In this document: positions 44,882 through 55,888 of the stretch, piece by piece | Layout: each line of letters begins with the position of its first letter | Numbering within the stretch: position 1 is the stretch's first letter | NCBI RefSeq assembly: GCF_030818545.1 | Contig: NZ_JAUTAH010000001.1 | Location: forward strand, 2,051,001 to 2,115,000 | Reading direction: 5' to 3' | From: Brevundimonas sp. SORGH_AS_0993 | Lineage (GTDB): Bacteria; Pseudomonadota; Alphaproteobacteria; Caulobacterales; Caulobacteraceae | DNA: 64,000 bases | Program-made: the position numbers and the translations under genes | The notes under the pieces: generated by a model | The model's input: only the letters and a program-made list of their open reading frames with translations | Told to the model about the DNA's origin: nothing | Database searches by the model: none

Positions 44882-47044
44882 ATGAAAGTCGCTTCGGTCC
44901 TCATTCCCCTGCCGGTGCAGGAAGCCTTCGACTACGAGGCGCCCGAGGCGCTGATCCTGGCGCGTGGCGATCAGGTGGCGGTGCCGCTGGGGCCGCGCCT
45001 GATGCGGGGCGTGGTGTCGGAGGTGTTCGAGACGACCGGATCGAACCGGCGGCTGAAGGCGGTGGACAGTCGGCTGGACGATCCGCCCCTGCCGGCGGGC
45101 GTCATGGATTTCGTCGAATGGGCCGGGCGCTGGACTCTTTCGGCGCCAGGCGAGATGGCGGCCACGGCGCTGAAGGGCTTGCGCGCGCCGCGTCCCCGGC
45201 CCGAACGCCGGGTGCGGCGCGTGGGCGAGCGGGTTCCGGCGCGCGTGACCCCGGCGCGGACGGGCGTGTTGGAGGCCCTGGGCGAGCGCGCCATGTCGGC
45301 GGCCGATCTGGCGCGGGCGACGGGCGTGTCGTCGGGCGTGGTCAAGGGGCTGATCGACGAAGGCGTGCTGGAGATCATCGAGATCGCCGCCGAGGCGGCG
45401 TTCGACCGGCCCGATCCCGACCATGCGCCCGCGTCGCTGAACGGCGACCAGGCGGCGTCGGCGGCGGCCATGGCGGAGGGCGTGGCGGGCGGCGGCTTCC
45501 GTCCCTTCCTGCTGGACGGGGTGACGGGGTCGGGCAAGACCGAGGCCTATCTGGAGGCCGTCGCGCGGGTGCTGCGGGCCGATCCGGCGGCGCAAATCCT
45601 GATCCTGCTGCCTGAGATCGCCCTGACCCAGGCGCTGATCGATCGGATCACGGCCCGGTTCGGCGCAGCCCCGGCCGAATGGCATTCCGGCGTCGCCCCG
45701 CCGCGCCGCCGTCAGGTGTGGGAGGCGGTGGTCGCCGGGCGCTGCAACATCGTGGTCGGGGCGCGGTCGGCCCTGTTCCTGCCCTTCGTCAACCTGCGCC
45801 TGATCGTGGTGGACGAGGAGCATGACGGCTCGTTCAAACAGGAAGAGGGGCTGGTCTATCACGGCCGCGACCTGGCGGTGGCGCGGGCGCGGATCGAGGG
45901 AGCGGCGGTGGTCCTGGCCTCGGCCACGCCGTCGCTGGAGACGCTGTGGAACGCGCAGAACGGCCGCTACGACTGGCTGAAACTGGGGGCGCGGCACGGG
46001 GCGGCGGTGCTGCCCGACATCGATCTGATCGACCTGCGCGCCGCGCCGCCCGATCCCCAGACCTGGCTGTCGCAACCGCTGCGGCTGGCCATCGGCGAGA
46101 CCCTGATGCGGGGCGAGCAGACCCTGTTGTTCCTGAACCGGCGCGGCTATGCGCCCGTCGTCCTGTGCCGCGCCTGCGGCCATCGACTGACGGCGCCGGA
46201 CACCGACAGCTGGCTGGTCGAGCATCGCTATACCGGGCGGCTGGTCTGTCACCTGACCGGCTTCTCGATGACGCGGCCCAAGCTGTGCCCGTCGTGCGGC
46301 GCGGAGGACAGTCTGGTCTCGGTCGGGCCGGGGGTCGAGCGGGTCGAGGAAGAGGTGCGCCAACTGTTCCCCGAGGCGCGCACCGCAGTCTTCAGCTCCG
46401 ACACCGCGCCCGACGCCCGTTCGGCGCGCGCGCTGATCCAGCGCATGACCGACGGCGAGATCGACATTCTGGTGGCGACCCAGGCCGCGGCCAAGGGCCA
46501 CAACTTCCCGCGCCTGACGCTGGTGGGCGTGGTGGACGCCGATCTGGGCCTGCGCGGCGGCGACCTGCGGGCGGCGGAACGCACCTATCAACTGCTGGCC
46601 CAGGCGACGGGGCGGGCGGGGCGGGCGGATCGGCCGGGGCGGGCCCTGCTTCAGACCTGGACGCCCGAACATCCGGTGCTGATGGCCCTGGCGGCGGGCG
46701 ACCGCGACGCCTTCGTAGAGGCCGAGATGGCCGAGCGCGAGGCGGCGTCCCTGCCGCCCTATGGCCGACTGGCGGCGATCATCCTGTCCAGCGAGAACGC
46801 GCAGGCGGTGGAGAAGACCGCCGCCGACCTGGCCAAGGCCATTCCCAACGCCGAACGGCTGGAGGTTTATGGCCCGGCCGACGCGCCGCTGGCCCTGGTG
46901 CGCGGACGTCGGCGCAAGCGGCTGCTGGTGCGGGCCGACCGCGACGTCGATATCCAGGCCTTTCTTCGCGCCTGGCTTCAACGGGTGAAGACGCCGGCGT
47001 CCGTCCGGTTGACGGTGGACGTGGACCCCTACTCGTTCCTGTAG
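44882..47044 (+). CDS. priA: Primosomal protein N' (replication restart helicase PriA)
   Basis: A 720-residue superfamily 2 helicase that reloads the replisome at stalled forks. The N-terminal DNA-binding part ([17 protein letters not shown]) is followed by Walker [20 protein letters not shown] box [24 protein letters not shown], zinc-binding cysteines ([18 protein letters not shown]) and helicase motif [14 protein letters not shown]. The start ATG 44882 fits the family; its ribosome binding site GGAGGA is the last part of the palindromic repeat. An upstream in-frame extension would translate the repeat itself and is unlikely. Confidence 0.95.
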   Translation: MKVASVLIPLPVQEAFDYEAPEALILARGDQVAVPLGPRLMRGVVSEVFETTGSNRRLKAVDSRLDDPPLPAGVMDFVEWAGRWTLSAPGEMAATALKGLRAPRPRPERRVRRVGERVPARVTPARTGVLEALGERAMSAADLARATGVSSGVVKGLIDEGVLEIIEIAAEAAFDRPDPDHAPASLNGDQAASAAAMAEGVAGGGFRPFLLDGVTGSGKTEAYLEAVARVLRADPAAQILILLPEIALTQALIDRITARFGAAPAEWHSGVAPPRRRQVWEAVVAGRCNIVVGARSALFLPFVNLRLIVVDEEHDGSFKQEEGLVYHGRDLAVARARIEGAAVVLASATPSLETLWNAQNGRYDWLKLGARHGAAVLPDIDLIDLRAAPPDPQTWLSQPLRLAIGETLMRGEQTLLFLNRRGYAPVVLCRACGHRLTAPDTDSWLVEHRYTGRLVCHLTGFSMTRPKLCPSCGAEDSLVSVGPGVERVEEEVRQLFPEARTAVFSSDTAPDARSARALIQRMTDGEIDILVATQAAAKGHNFPRLTLVGVVDADLGLRGGDLRAAERTYQLLAQATGRAGRADRPGRALLQTWTPEHPVLMALAAGDRDAFVEAEMAEREAASLPPYGRLAAIILSSENAQAVEKTAADLAKAIPNAERLEVYGPADAPLALVRGRRRKRLLVRADRDVDIQAFLRAWLQRVKTPASVRLTVDVDPYSFL

Positions 47045-47060
47045 AGACGGCCTGGGCGGA

Positions 47061-47468
47061 TCAGACCGCCAGGACGGCGCCCAGCAGGAAGCGGGCGCCG
47101 GGTCGGCCCAGGGCGGTGTTCGTCGCGGCCTGAAGCAGGGCGGCCAGCCGGTCCACATCGGGCGGCATGCCGGGTCGCAGGCCGTTGGCGAAGGTCTGGG
47201 CGGCGGTGGCGTAAGCCGCGCGCAGGCGCGGGACCGACTGCAGCACCCGCGCCCGCAGGGCGGCGTCGGGCGTGTCCAGCCCCGTCTCGATCGACAGCAC
47301 GCCGCGCAGGCCGTCGGCGCGCAGGATCGAGGCGGTCACGATGGGCAGGCGCTGATAGGTGGCGACCGGCGCGGCCCCGCCCTCGCTGGAGGCCGAGGCC
47401 GGACGGGCGACGGACAGGGTGGCGGCGGTCGCCGTGACGGCGAGGCCGAGAAGGGCGCGGCGTTCCAT
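47061..47468 (-). CDS. Exported hypothetical protein with RR signal
   Basis: A 135-residue protein beginning [20 protein letters not shown], a short signal with a twin arginine, so export by Tat or Sec is likely. The mature part has [25 protein letters not shown] and [19 protein letters not shown] recognise no family with certainty, though a FliL-like beta-strand start is possible. It converges on priA with 16 bases between stops and diverges from ahcY. No clear ribosome binding site precedes ATG 47468. Confidence 0.7.
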   Translation of the reverse strand: MERRALLGLAVTATAATLSVARPASASSEGGAAPVATYQRLPIVTASILRADGLRGVLSIETGLDTPDAALRARVLQSVPRLRAAYATAAQTFANGLRPGMPPDVDRLAALLQAATNTALGRPGARFLLGAVLAV

Positions 47469-47524
47469 GCCGGACGCTGTAGCCGTCGAGATTTAAGGAA
47501 CGCCTTACGCGCCGATGACACAGC

Positions 47525-47550
47525 ATCGTATAAGGATATCTTTATACGAT
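47525..47550. promoter_or_regulatory. Near-perfect 26-base palindrome upstream of ahcY (SahR-like operator)
   Basis: ATCGTATAAGG...TTTATACGAT with a central GATATC; only one base pair of the thirteen is mismatched. It lies 66 bases before the ahcY start in otherwise GC-rich DNA. The layout recalls operators of SahR, the ArsR-family regulator of S-adenosylhomocysteine recycling genes (family knowledge recalled from memory); the regulator gene is not in this window. Confidence 0.65.
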
Positions 47551-47615
47551 CATTGCCCCCCGGCTTCGCTCAGGCTATGAGGCCGTCAAATCTTTCGTTC
47601 GGCCGGAGCCCGATC

Positions 47616-49007
<1,392 letters not shown>

Positions 49008-49027
49008 GCGGCTCTCCCCGAGGCCGG

Positions 49028-49044
49028 CCCCTCCGTCGGAGGGG
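49028..49044 (+). other. Hairpin covering the ribosome binding site of the flavoprotein gene
   Basis: CCCCTCC pairs perfectly with GGAGGGG around a GTC loop. The right arm is the only Shine-Dalgarno candidate, ending five bases before ATG 49050, so the folded form would hide it. No T-run follows. Confidence 0.6.
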
Positions 49045-49049
49045 CTGCG

Positions 49050-50258
49050 ATGACGGGGACGTCCTTCGACGTCCTCGTCATCGGCGCCGGGGCGGCGGGG
49101 ATGATGGCGGCCCTGGAGGCGGGCCGACGCGGCCGGCGGGTTCTGGTCGTGGATCACGCCGACCGGCCGGGCGAGAAGATCCGCATTTCCGGCGGCGGAC
49201 GCTGCAACTTCACCAATCTGGGCTGCGGGCCGGCGAACTTCCTGGGCGAGAATTCCCGGTTCGCCACCTCGGCCCTGCGCCGCTTCACCCAGCACGACTT
49301 CGTCAAACGCATCGATAAGGCGGGCATCGCCTGGCAAGAGAAGACGCTGGGCCAGCTGTTCTGCGACGGCAGCGCCAAGCAGATCGTGCGTATGCTGACC
49401 GACGACATGGCGGCCGCGGGCGTGACCTTGACGATGAAGACCGGCGTGACCCGTCTGGCCCGCGGCGCCGACGGCTTCATAGTCAATCTGACCGACGGCT
49501 CCCAGGTCGCGGCGGCGTCGCTGGTCGTAGCGACCGGCGGCAAGTCGATTCCCAAGATGGGGGCGACGGGCTGGGCCTATGAGGTCGCGCGCCAGTTCGA
49601 CATCCGCGTCACCGAGACGCGGCCGGCCCTGGTCCCCCTGACGTTCGAGGCGGGCCTGCTGGAAACGCTGAAGCCGCTGGCGGGGGTGGCTGTGGAGGCG
49701 CGCATATCCACGGCCTCAAGCCGCCCGAAGGGCGGCAGGCCCGCTTTCAATGAAGCGATGCTGTTCACCCATCGGGGGCTCAGCGGCCCGGCCATCCTGC
49801 AGATCAGCTCCTACTGGCGCGAGGGTGAGGCCATCGTCGCCTGCATGGCGCCGGGGCGCGACGTGTTCGAGGAGCTGCGCGCCGCCAAGGCCGCCAACGG
49901 CCGACAGGCCGTGCACACGGCCCTGGGCCATATCGTGCCGCGCCGCCTGGCCGAAAGCCTGTGCGAACGCGAGGGCGCCTCGGGAAACCTGGCCGACGCT
50001 CCCGACAAGCTGCTGCGTCGGCTGGATCAGGCGGTCAACGGCTGGACGGTCAAGCCCGTCGGGTCGGAGGGCTATCGCACCGCCGAAGTGACCCTGGGCG
50101 GCGTCGACACGGCGGCGCTGGACCAGCAGACGATGCAGGCCAAAAGCGTGCCCGACCTGTTCTTCGTCGGCGAGGCGGTGGATGTGACCGGCTGGCTGGG
50201 CGGCTATAATTTTCAGTGGGCCTGGTCTTCCGGCTGGGCCGCCGGACAGGTCTGCTAA
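49050..50258 (+). CDS. FAD-dependent oxidoreductase, YhiN/HI0933 family
   Basis: A 402-residue flavoprotein of the HI0933-like group. The N-terminal FAD loop is VLVIGAGAAGMMAALEAG, followed by ISGGGRCNFTNLG, ATGGKSIPKMGATGWAYEVA, FTHRGLSGPAILQISSYW and the C-terminal FVGEAVDVTGWLGGYNFQWAWSSG, which together are diagnostic. Homologues are annotated as aminoacetone oxidase-like, but the reaction is not established for most. It begins 42 bases after ahcY and may be co-transcribed with it. It converges on the next gene. Confidence 0.92.
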   Translation: MTGTSFDVLVIGAGAAGMMAALEAGRRGRRVLVVDHADRPGEKIRISGGGRCNFTNLGCGPANFLGENSRFATSALRRFTQHDFVKRIDKAGIAWQEKTLGQLFCDGSAKQIVRMLTDDMAAAGVTLTMKTGVTRLARGADGFIVNLTDGSQVAAASLVVATGGKSIPKMGATGWAYEVARQFDIRVTETRPALVPLTFEAGLLETLKPLAGVAVEARISTASSRPKGGRPAFNEAMLFTHRGLSGPAILQISSYWREGEAIVACMAPGRDVFEELRAAKAANGRQAVHTALGHIVPRRLAESLCEREGASGNLADAPDKLLRRLDQAVNGWTVKPVGSEGYRTAEVTLGGVDTAALDQQTMQAKSVPDLFFVGEAVDVTGWLGGYNFQWAWSSGWAAGQVC

Positions 50259-50278
50259 GGGTGGCGTTCAGGTCGGGG

Positions 50279-51988
50279 TCAGGCGGCCAGGCCGGCGGCC
50301 TGCATCAGCCCCTTCAGCGGGGCGATCTCTTCCGGGGCGGCGGCCAGGGCGGCGCGGGTCTGGGGCGCCCGCAACAGTCGGATGGCCTCGGTTCGGGCGC
50401 GGTCTGCGGCGGGACCTGACGGCGCGGTCTGGCCCGTCGCCAGTTTCAAGAGGGCCGTCAGCTTCTGCGGCGCGCCGGCCGAGGCGCGGGCGATCTGGGC
50501 GACCAGGCCGGCTTCGGCCTCCACCGTCCCGCCGACCGCCCCGATGACGCCCAGGATTTCGGCCGTGTCGCGCTCGGCCAGAGCGGCGGCCCGCACCGAA
50601 CGTTGCAGTCTGGCCAGGGCCGTCAGCTTCTGCGGCGCGGCGGCGACGCTCTGGCGCATCTCGGTCTCGAACCGCAGCGCCCCGATGCAGGCCGACAGCC
50701 AACGGGCGGCGGCGCGCTTGTTGGCGGCCCCGGTGACGTTCTCGCACAGCCGGGTCAATTGCTCGGCCTCGGCCAGGACGGTCGGACAGTCCTTGACGTA
50801 GGCGGCGACGAAATCGGCGGTGATCAGGCTCTTGGAGCGTTGGACGAAGGCGTCCTGAACCTCTTCCAGGCTCAACAGACGACCGGCGGCGGCGGTCAGG
50901 GCCATGGCCAGAACGCGCAGGATCTCGATCTCGCCCACAGCGTCGTTGGGCCGCAGACGCCGCGAACTGGTCAGCTCGCGAACCACCATCCGCGCCAGCG
51001 ACGAGCCCAGAAGCGGAAACTCCCCTGCCGCCAGATGCCGCCCCAGCCGCGCGGCCGCGCCCTCGACCGGCGGTGTCAGCAACCCCGTGCGCGGGTCTGC
51101 GCGGATCAGTTGATCGACCTCGCCCGGGGCGGCCATGCGGACCACCGCCGCCAGGGTCGCGCCCTGGTCCAGCGCCGGGCCCAGCAGTTCGGTCAGATTT
51201 CGCCTCACGGCCAGCATTTCGGCGGCGATCTGTTCGACCGCGACGACCACAAGCGCGCGCGGCGGCCCCTCGGCCGGGGCGGCGTCGACCAGGTCCATCA
51301 GGGCGTCCAGCCGGGCGCGGGCGCCGCGACGGTCCTTCAGGGCGCGGGCGACGACGCCGCCCATGACGAAGGCGCGGTCCGCCGCGCCGGTCAGGCGGGC
51401 GGCGACGTCGGCGATCGGCGCATCGGCCAGGCTGGGGAAACGCCCCTCCCGCCCCGCCTTCACCAGACGGGCGACGGTCGCTTCCGACAGGCGCAGATAA
51501 TGGCGCACGGTGGCGTGCAGATCGAGGCCCAGGGCCTGGCTTTCGGGCACCGAGACTTTCTGCACCGCATGCTGAAGCTCCACCCCCGAGGCGTCCAGCT
51601 GCTCGGCCAGGTCGGGGCGGTGCAGCAGTTCGAAAGCGGTCACGTCCTGTCGCTTCAGCCATTCCTCCAGAACCCGACCGATCGTGACGCGGGCGTGCGG
51701 CGAATAGAGTTCGACCGGCTGGCTGCAGGCGGGCGAAGGGGCGGATTCGGGCCCCGCGCGACGTTTGGGCTCTGGCGCGCCCAGGTTCAGGATGGTGACG
51801 CTGCTGAACTCCAGCGTGTCGGGGTCCAGGGTCTCCTTGGTCACGCGGACGGCGGCGGCCTGGCGGGCCTTCATCTGCTCTTCGGCCGCCTCCAACGCCT
51901 GTTTACGATCCTCGGTGGCGATCAGCAACGACCAGGCCGACGGCGCGGTCTTGCGCACGAACACTTCGTAATGAACGGGACCGGCCAT
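50279..51988 (-). CDS. Large conserved hypothetical protein with helical repeats
   Basis: A 569-residue soluble protein of unknown function. The N terminus MAGPVHYEVFVRK...TILNLG looks like a small alpha/beta domain seen in other alphaproteobacterial hypotheticals; the rest is almost all helix, rich in Ala and Leu. Near the C terminus the motif AAPQKLTAL recurs (AAAPQKLTALARLQRS, then GAPQKLTALLKLATG). No signal peptide, membrane helix or catalytic motif is visible. It is a single-gene unit between the flavoprotein gene and chvI, oriented away from chvI. Confidence 0.8.
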   Translation of the reverse strand: MAGPVHYEVFVRKTAPSAWSLLIATEDRKQALEAAEEQMKARQAAAVRVTKETLDPDTLEFSSVTILNLGAPEPKRRAGPESAPSPACSQPVELYSPHARVTIGRVLEEWLKRQDVTAFELLHRPDLAEQLDASGVELQHAVQKVSVPESQALGLDLHATVRHYLRLSEATVARLVKAGREGRFPSLADAPIADVAARLTGAADRAFVMGGVVARALKDRRGARARLDALMDLVDAAPAEGPPRALVVVAVEQIAAEMLAVRRNLTELLGPALDQGATLAAVVRMAAPGEVDQLIRADPRTGLLTPPVEGAAARLGRHLAAGEFPLLGSSLARMVVRELTSSRRLRPNDAVGEIEILRVLAMALTAAAGRLLSLEEVQDAFVQRSKSLITADFVAAYVKDCPTVLAEAEQLTRLCENVTGAANKRAAARWLSACIGALRFETEMRQSVAAAPQKLTALARLQRSVRAAALAERDTAEILGVIGAVGGTVEAEAGLVAQIARASAGAPQKLTALLKLATGQTAPSGPAADRARTEAIRLLRAPQTRAALAAAPEEIAPLKGLMQAAGLAA

Positions 51989-52238
51989 GACGCAGTGCTA
52001 ACCGCCAAGGCTTAAGGCCGGGTTTTCGACGCGCGGCCTTGCGCTCCGGAATCGTCTGCGTTGACACGGTCGGGCGCGGCGCCCATCTCGAAACAGGGTC
52101 GAGGCGGGTTTTGGCGCCTCATCGGGTCTGCGCGCGCTTCAATGTGGATTGAATCGGCCCTAATGTGACCGTGATCGAACGGTTACGCTTGGCGTGCGTT
52201 GACGCTGGCGGGAACGCGAAGTTCAGGAGAAGACACCC
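51989..52238. promoter_or_regulatory. Divergent region before chvI and the 569-residue hypothetical gene
   Basis: This 250-base gap is the longest in the window. It must hold the chvI promoter and that of the opposite gene. I see no convincing -35/-10 pair or operator. The chvI TTG start is preceded by CAGGAGA. Confidence 0.4.
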
Positions 52239-52943
52239 TTGGCCAACATCACCCTGGTCGACGACGACGAAAACATCGTGGCGTCCGTCTCGCTGGCCCT
52301 GGAAAGCCACGGCCACAAGATCACGGCCTATCACGACGGGGCCTCGGGGCTCGCCGCCCTGGAATCGACGCCGCCCGATCTGGCCATTCTGGACGTCAAG
52401 ATGCCGCGCATGGACGGGATGGAGGTGCTGCGTCGGCTGCGTCAGACCTCGCAGATCCCGGTCATCATGCTGACGTCCAAGGACGAGGAGATCGACGAGA
52501 TTCTGGGTTTCAACCTGGGGGCCGACGACTACATCCACAAACCCTTCAGCCAGCGCCTGCTGATCGAGCGGGTGAAGGCCCTGCTGCGTCGCACGGGCGC
52601 CGACGGGATCGAGGCCGAGCCCTCGGCCGAGGTGTCGGGCAAGGCGATCAAGCGCGGCAAGCTGTCGATGGACCCGGCGCGCCACGAATCCACCTGGGAC
52701 GGCAAGCCGGTGAAGCTGACCGTCACCGAATTCCTGCTGCTCCAGGCCCTGGCCCAGCGCCCCGGCTTCGTGAAGAGCCGCGACAATCTGATGGACGCCG
52801 CCTACGACGATCAGGTCTATGTCGACGACCGCACCATCGACAGCCACGTCAAGCGGATGCGCAAGAAGTTCCGCGCCGTGGACCCCGAGTTCGACGCGAT
52901 CGAGACCCTGTATGGCGTCGGCTACCGCTACCGCGAGAGCTGA
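52239..52943 (+). CDS. chvI: Two-component response regulator ChvI
   Basis: A 234-residue OmpR/PhoB-type regulator. The receiver has the acidic VDDDENI cluster, the phosphoacceptor Asp52 in [15 protein letters not shown] and the KPF lysine; the C-terminal winged helix has [23 protein letters not shown] and [16 protein letters not shown]. In alphaproteobacteria ChvI with ChvG controls envelope, acid and symbiosis or pathogenesis genes. The start is TTG 52239 with CAGGAGA upstream. The kinase gene overlaps its 3' end by 32 bases, and the PTS genes lie directly downstream. Confidence 0.95.
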   Translation: MANITLVDDDENIVASVSLALESHGHKITAYHDGASGLAALESTPPDLAILDVKMPRMDGMEVLRRLRQTSQIPVIMLTSKDEEIDEILGFNLGADDYIHKPFSQRLLIERVKALLRRTGADGIEAEPSAEVSGKAIKRGKLSMDPARHESTWDGKPVKLTVTEFLLLQALAQRPGFVKSRDNLMDAAYDDQVYVDDRTIDSHVKRMRKKFRAVDPEFDAIETLYGVGYRYRES

Positions 52944-54555
52944 TCCCGCCGCGCCGCGCGAGGGGAAGGTCCGGCCCGGCCGACGTCCGCTGATCCGTTT
53001 TGGCGGGTCGCGGCTGGGCGGCTTCATCCTGGCGCTGAACCTGCTCAGTCTGTTGATCCTGTTCGGCGGCGCCCTGGCGCTTAACGAATGGAATCGCGGT
53101 CTGGTCCAGGCGCGCCAGGAATCGCTGAAGGCCCAGGCCGAGCTGTTGGGCAATGTGCTGGGCCAGCTCAGCATCACCAAGGGCGAACCGACGCCGGAAC
53201 TGGACGTGCAGGAGGCCGCCCGGTGGCTGCGCGACAACTTCGTGCCGGCCGGTCAGCGGGTGCGGCTATACGACATCAACGGCCTGCCGCTGATCGACAG
53301 CTATCAGGTGACGGAGAACATTCCGGGCCAGCCCCTGCCGCCCGCCCATCCGGCGGGCACGCCGCCGCCGTCGGACCTGAAGGACCGGATCGCCCGCAAC
53401 GTCCACCAGAAGGACGCCGCCGACCGCGAAGTGACCGCCGAGGTCGAACGCGCCCTGGCCGGAGAGCCCCAGACCACCGTGCGCCGCAACGAATCCGGCG
53501 ACCGGGTCGTGTCCGTTTCCATCCCCATCCGCCATGTCCGCCAGGTCCTGGGCGTGATGACGCTGGAGGCGGGCAACGTCGATCAGATCCTGAGCGCCCA
53601 GCGCCGCGCCCTTGTGCCCTTCGCCCTGGTGGCCCTTGCGGTGAACCTTTTGGCGTCTCTGTTGCTGCATCTGTTCGTGGCGCGTCCCATCATGCGTCTG
53701 TCGGCGGCGGCGGATCAGGTGAAGCTGCAACGCGCGCGCGCCATCTCCCTGCCCGATCTGGAGGATCGCCGCGACGAGATCGGTGACTTGGCCCGGTCGC
53801 TGGAATCCATGACCGACACCCTGTCCACGCGGATGGACGCCATCGAACGGTTCGCCGCCGACGTCTCGCACGAGATCAAGAACCCCCTGACCTCGATCCG
53901 CTCGGCGCTGGAGACCCTGCCCCTGGTCAAGACCGACGCCCAGCGCGAGACGCTGACCGGCCTGTTGCAGCAGGACGTGCGGCGGCTGGACCGGCTGATC
54001 ACCGACATCTCCAACGCCTCGCGCCTGGACGCCGAACTGTCGCGCGATCGCCCGCGTCCGATCGAACTGAACCAGCTGCTGGCCGACATCGTCGGCGTCT
54101 ATGACACCACGGCCAAGCCCGGCGACATTCCCGTGCGGCTGACCGCGCCGGCCGAGGCCCTGCAGGTCATGGGGCGCGACGGGCCCTTGGGTCAGGTGTT
54201 CCGCAACCTGATCGACAACGCCCGCTCCTTCAGCCCGCCGGGCGGCGAGGTGCGCGTGGAGCTGGACCGGGGCGAGAGCGACCGGCCGATCCGCGTGCGG
54301 GTCGAGGACGACGGCCCCGGCGTTCCGCCCGACAATCTGGAGACGGTGTTCGAGCGGTTCTACACCTCGCGGCCCAAGGGGGCGGCCTTCGGCTCCAACT
54401 CGGGCCTGGGCCTGTCCATCGTGCGCCAGATCGTCGAGGCCCACGGCGGGCGCGTCTGGGCCGAGAACCGGACCCGGGACGGCCGGATCGTCGGCGCCCT
54501 GTTCGAGATCAATCTGCCCGCCTTCGATCCTGTCCTGCCCGGTCGGCGGCCGTGA
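52912..54555 (+). CDS. chvG: Two-component sensor histidine kinase ChvG
   Basis: A 547-residue membrane sensor kinase. A cytoplasmic N terminus precedes a first membrane helix ([23 protein letters not shown]), a periplasmic sensor domain (about 70-270), a second helix ([20 protein letters not shown]), HAMP, the H-box [18 protein letters not shown], and the ATPase domain with [18 protein letters not shown] and [11 protein letters not shown]. Starting at ATG 52912 gives a 32-base overlap with chvI; GAGGGGAAGG further downstream is not followed by a usable start. Its TGA overlaps the GTG of hprK. Confidence 0.94.
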   Translation: MASATATARADPAAPREGKVRPGRRPLIRFGGSRLGGFILALNLLSLLILFGGALALNEWNRGLVQARQESLKAQAELLGNVLGQLSITKGEPTPELDVQEAARWLRDNFVPAGQRVRLYDINGLPLIDSYQVTENIPGQPLPPAHPAGTPPPSDLKDRIARNVHQKDAADREVTAEVERALAGEPQTTVRRNESGDRVVSVSIPIRHVRQVLGVMTLEAGNVDQILSAQRRALVPFALVALAVNLLASLLLHLFVARPIMRLSAAADQVKLQRARAISLPDLEDRRDEIGDLARSLESMTDTLSTRMDAIERFAADVSHEIKNPLTSIRSALETLPLVKTDAQRETLTGLLQQDVRRLDRLITDISNASRLDAELSRDRPRPIELNQLLADIVGVYDTTAKPGDIPVRLTAPAEALQVMGRDGPLGQVFRNLIDNARSFSPPGGEVRVELDRGESDRPIRVRVEDDGPGVPPDNLETVFERFYTSRPKGAAFGSNSGLGLSIVRQIVEAHGGRVWAENRTRDGRIVGALFEINLPAFDPVLPGRRP

Positions 54556-54980
54556 CGGCCCGGTCGCCCATCCACGCCACCGCCGTCGCCCTGCGATGCC
54601 GGGGCGCCTGGAAGGCGGTGCTGATCCTGGGCCGATCCGGCGCGGGCAAGAGCGACCTGGCCCTGCGGCTGATCGACAGGGGCTGGCGTCTGATCAGCGA
54701 CGACTACACGCGCGTCTGGGCCTCGGGCGGCGCCCTCCATGCCGCAGCGCCCGAGACCATCGCCGGGCGGATCGAGGCGCGGGGGGTGGGAATCGTGACC
54801 GCCCCGACCTGGCCCGTGGCCCGCGTGGTGCTGGCGGTCGAGGCGGAACAGACGCCGTCCGAGCGGCTGCCCGAACCCGTAACCCGGCGGATAGACGGGG
54901 TGGCAGTCCCCCTGCTGACCCTGGACCTCGGACGGGGCTCGACCGTCGCCAAGGTCGCAGCCGCGTTGCAGACGCTTTGA
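54552..54980 (+). CDS. hprK: HPr kinase/phosphorylase, C-terminal-domain form
   Basis: A 142-residue protein consisting of the kinase domain of HprK only; the N-terminal domain of the Gram-positive enzyme is absent, as is usual in alphaproteobacteria. It begins at GTG 54552, sharing four bases with the chvG stop. The P-loop is ILGRSGAGKSDLALRL (Gly27-Ser34), followed by WRLISDDYTRVW and IEARGVGIV. It is expected to phosphorylate HPr on the regulatory serine (Ser47 here) and to link carbon or nitrogen PTS state to ChvGI. Confidence 0.93.
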   Translation: MTARSPIHATAVALRCRGAWKAVLILGRSGAGKSDLALRLIDRGWRLISDDYTRVWASGGALHAAAPETIAGRIEARGVGIVTAPTWPVARVVLAVEAEQTPSERLPEPVTRRIDGVAVPLLTLDLGRGSTVAKVAAALQTL

Positions 54981-55099
54981 AACCGGACGCGACGGGTCTA
55001 TGACACGCCCCTTGCGGTCCAGGGCGGGCGGCGACCGGGGCTTGCGGCCGGCGCGCGGCCGTCGGGCGCGGTTCGGGGCGGGATGCGAGTGAAGTCCTT

Positions 55100-55504
55100 A
55101 TGATCGGTCTGGTCATCGTCACCCACGGCGGGCTGGCGTCTGAGTTTCTTTCGGCGATGGAGCATGTGGTCGGCCCGCAGCGCGGGGTCGCGGCCATCTG
55201 CATCGGGCCGGACGACGACATGGAGCGCCGCCGCCGCGACATCGTCGATGCGGCGGCGGCCGTGGACGACGGCGACGGCGTCATCCTGCTGACCGACATG
55301 TTCGGCGGCACCCCGTCCAACCTGGCCATTTCGGTGATGGAGCAGACCCGCGCCGAGGTCATCGCGGGCCTGAACCTGCCCATGCTGATCAAACTGGCCA
55401 GCGTGCGCGGGCGCGAGACGCTGGAAGCCTGCGTCGCCCACGCCCAGGACGCCGGGCGCAAATACATCTCGGTCGCCTCGTGGGTGCTCGCGGGCGAAAA
55501 ATGA
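55100..55504 (+). CDS. PTS EIIA component, mannose-family type
   Basis: A 134-residue EIIA of the mannose/fructose family that receives phosphate from HPr on His9 (IVTHGG). VVGPQRGVAAICIGPDDD, ILLTDMFGGTPSNLA and IAGLNLPMLIKLA are typical of the stand-alone regulatory EIIA found in alphaproteobacterial PTS, where no sugar permease is present. ATG 55100 has no strong ribosome binding site; about 120 bases follow hprK. Its stop overlaps the HPr start. Confidence 0.93.
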   Translation: MIGLVIVTHGGLASEFLSAMEHVVGPQRGVAAICIGPDDDMERRRRDIVDAAAAVDDGDGVILLTDMFGGTPSNLAISVMEQTRAEVIAGLNLPMLIKLASVRGRETLEACVAHAQDAGRKYISVASWVLAGEK

Positions 55505-55773
55505 CCGTCAGCGCCACCCTGAACATCTGCAACACGCGCGGCCTGCACGCCCGCGCCTCGGCCAAGTTCGTCAAACTGGCCTCCGGCTTCGACAGCGAAA
55601 TCCACGTCACCCGCGACGGGGTGACGGTGGACGCCCGCTCGATCATGGGCCTGTTGATGCTGGGCGCCGGCATCGGCTGCACCATCGACGTCACGGCCGA
55701 GGGCGAGGACGCCGAAGAGGCGATGGCCGCCCTGACCGACCTGGTCGCGCGCAAGTTCGACGAGGATCAGTGA
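55501..55773 (+). CDS. ptsH: Phosphocarrier protein HPr
   Basis: A 90-residue HPr. The phosphorylated histidine is His16 in NTRGLHARASAKF and the regulatory serine is Ser47 in DARSIMGLLMLGAG, the substrate of HprK. ATG 55501 overlaps the EIIA stop by four bases. Phosphate should come from EI-Ntr (ptsP), which is not in this window. Together with hprK and EIIA it forms the regulatory PTS arm downstream of chvI-chvG. Confidence 0.95.
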   Translation: MTVSATLNICNTRGLHARASAKFVKLASGFDSEIHVTRDGVTVDARSIMGLLMLGAGIGCTIDVTAEGEDAEEAMAALTDLVARKFDEDQ

Positions 55774-55888
55774 CGGCCCGCCGTCACCCTCGCGCCTGAC
55801 CCGAGGGCCGGACTGCAGGCCGCCTTGCGCCAAGAGTGGCCCACGGCCCGATCCGCATCCGATCCCCGGGTCGAGAGGATGACGAGCC

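Noticed and set aside
44018-47158. A very long minus-strand frame that would fuse antisense priA to transaldolase
   Set aside because: Only the last 217 codons look like a protein; the rest is the shadow of priA read through the repeat.
47469-47615. A SAM or SAH riboswitch before ahcY
   Set aside because: The leader after the palindrome is only about 65 bases and I could not build a pseudoknot or the known conserved cores; an operator fits better.
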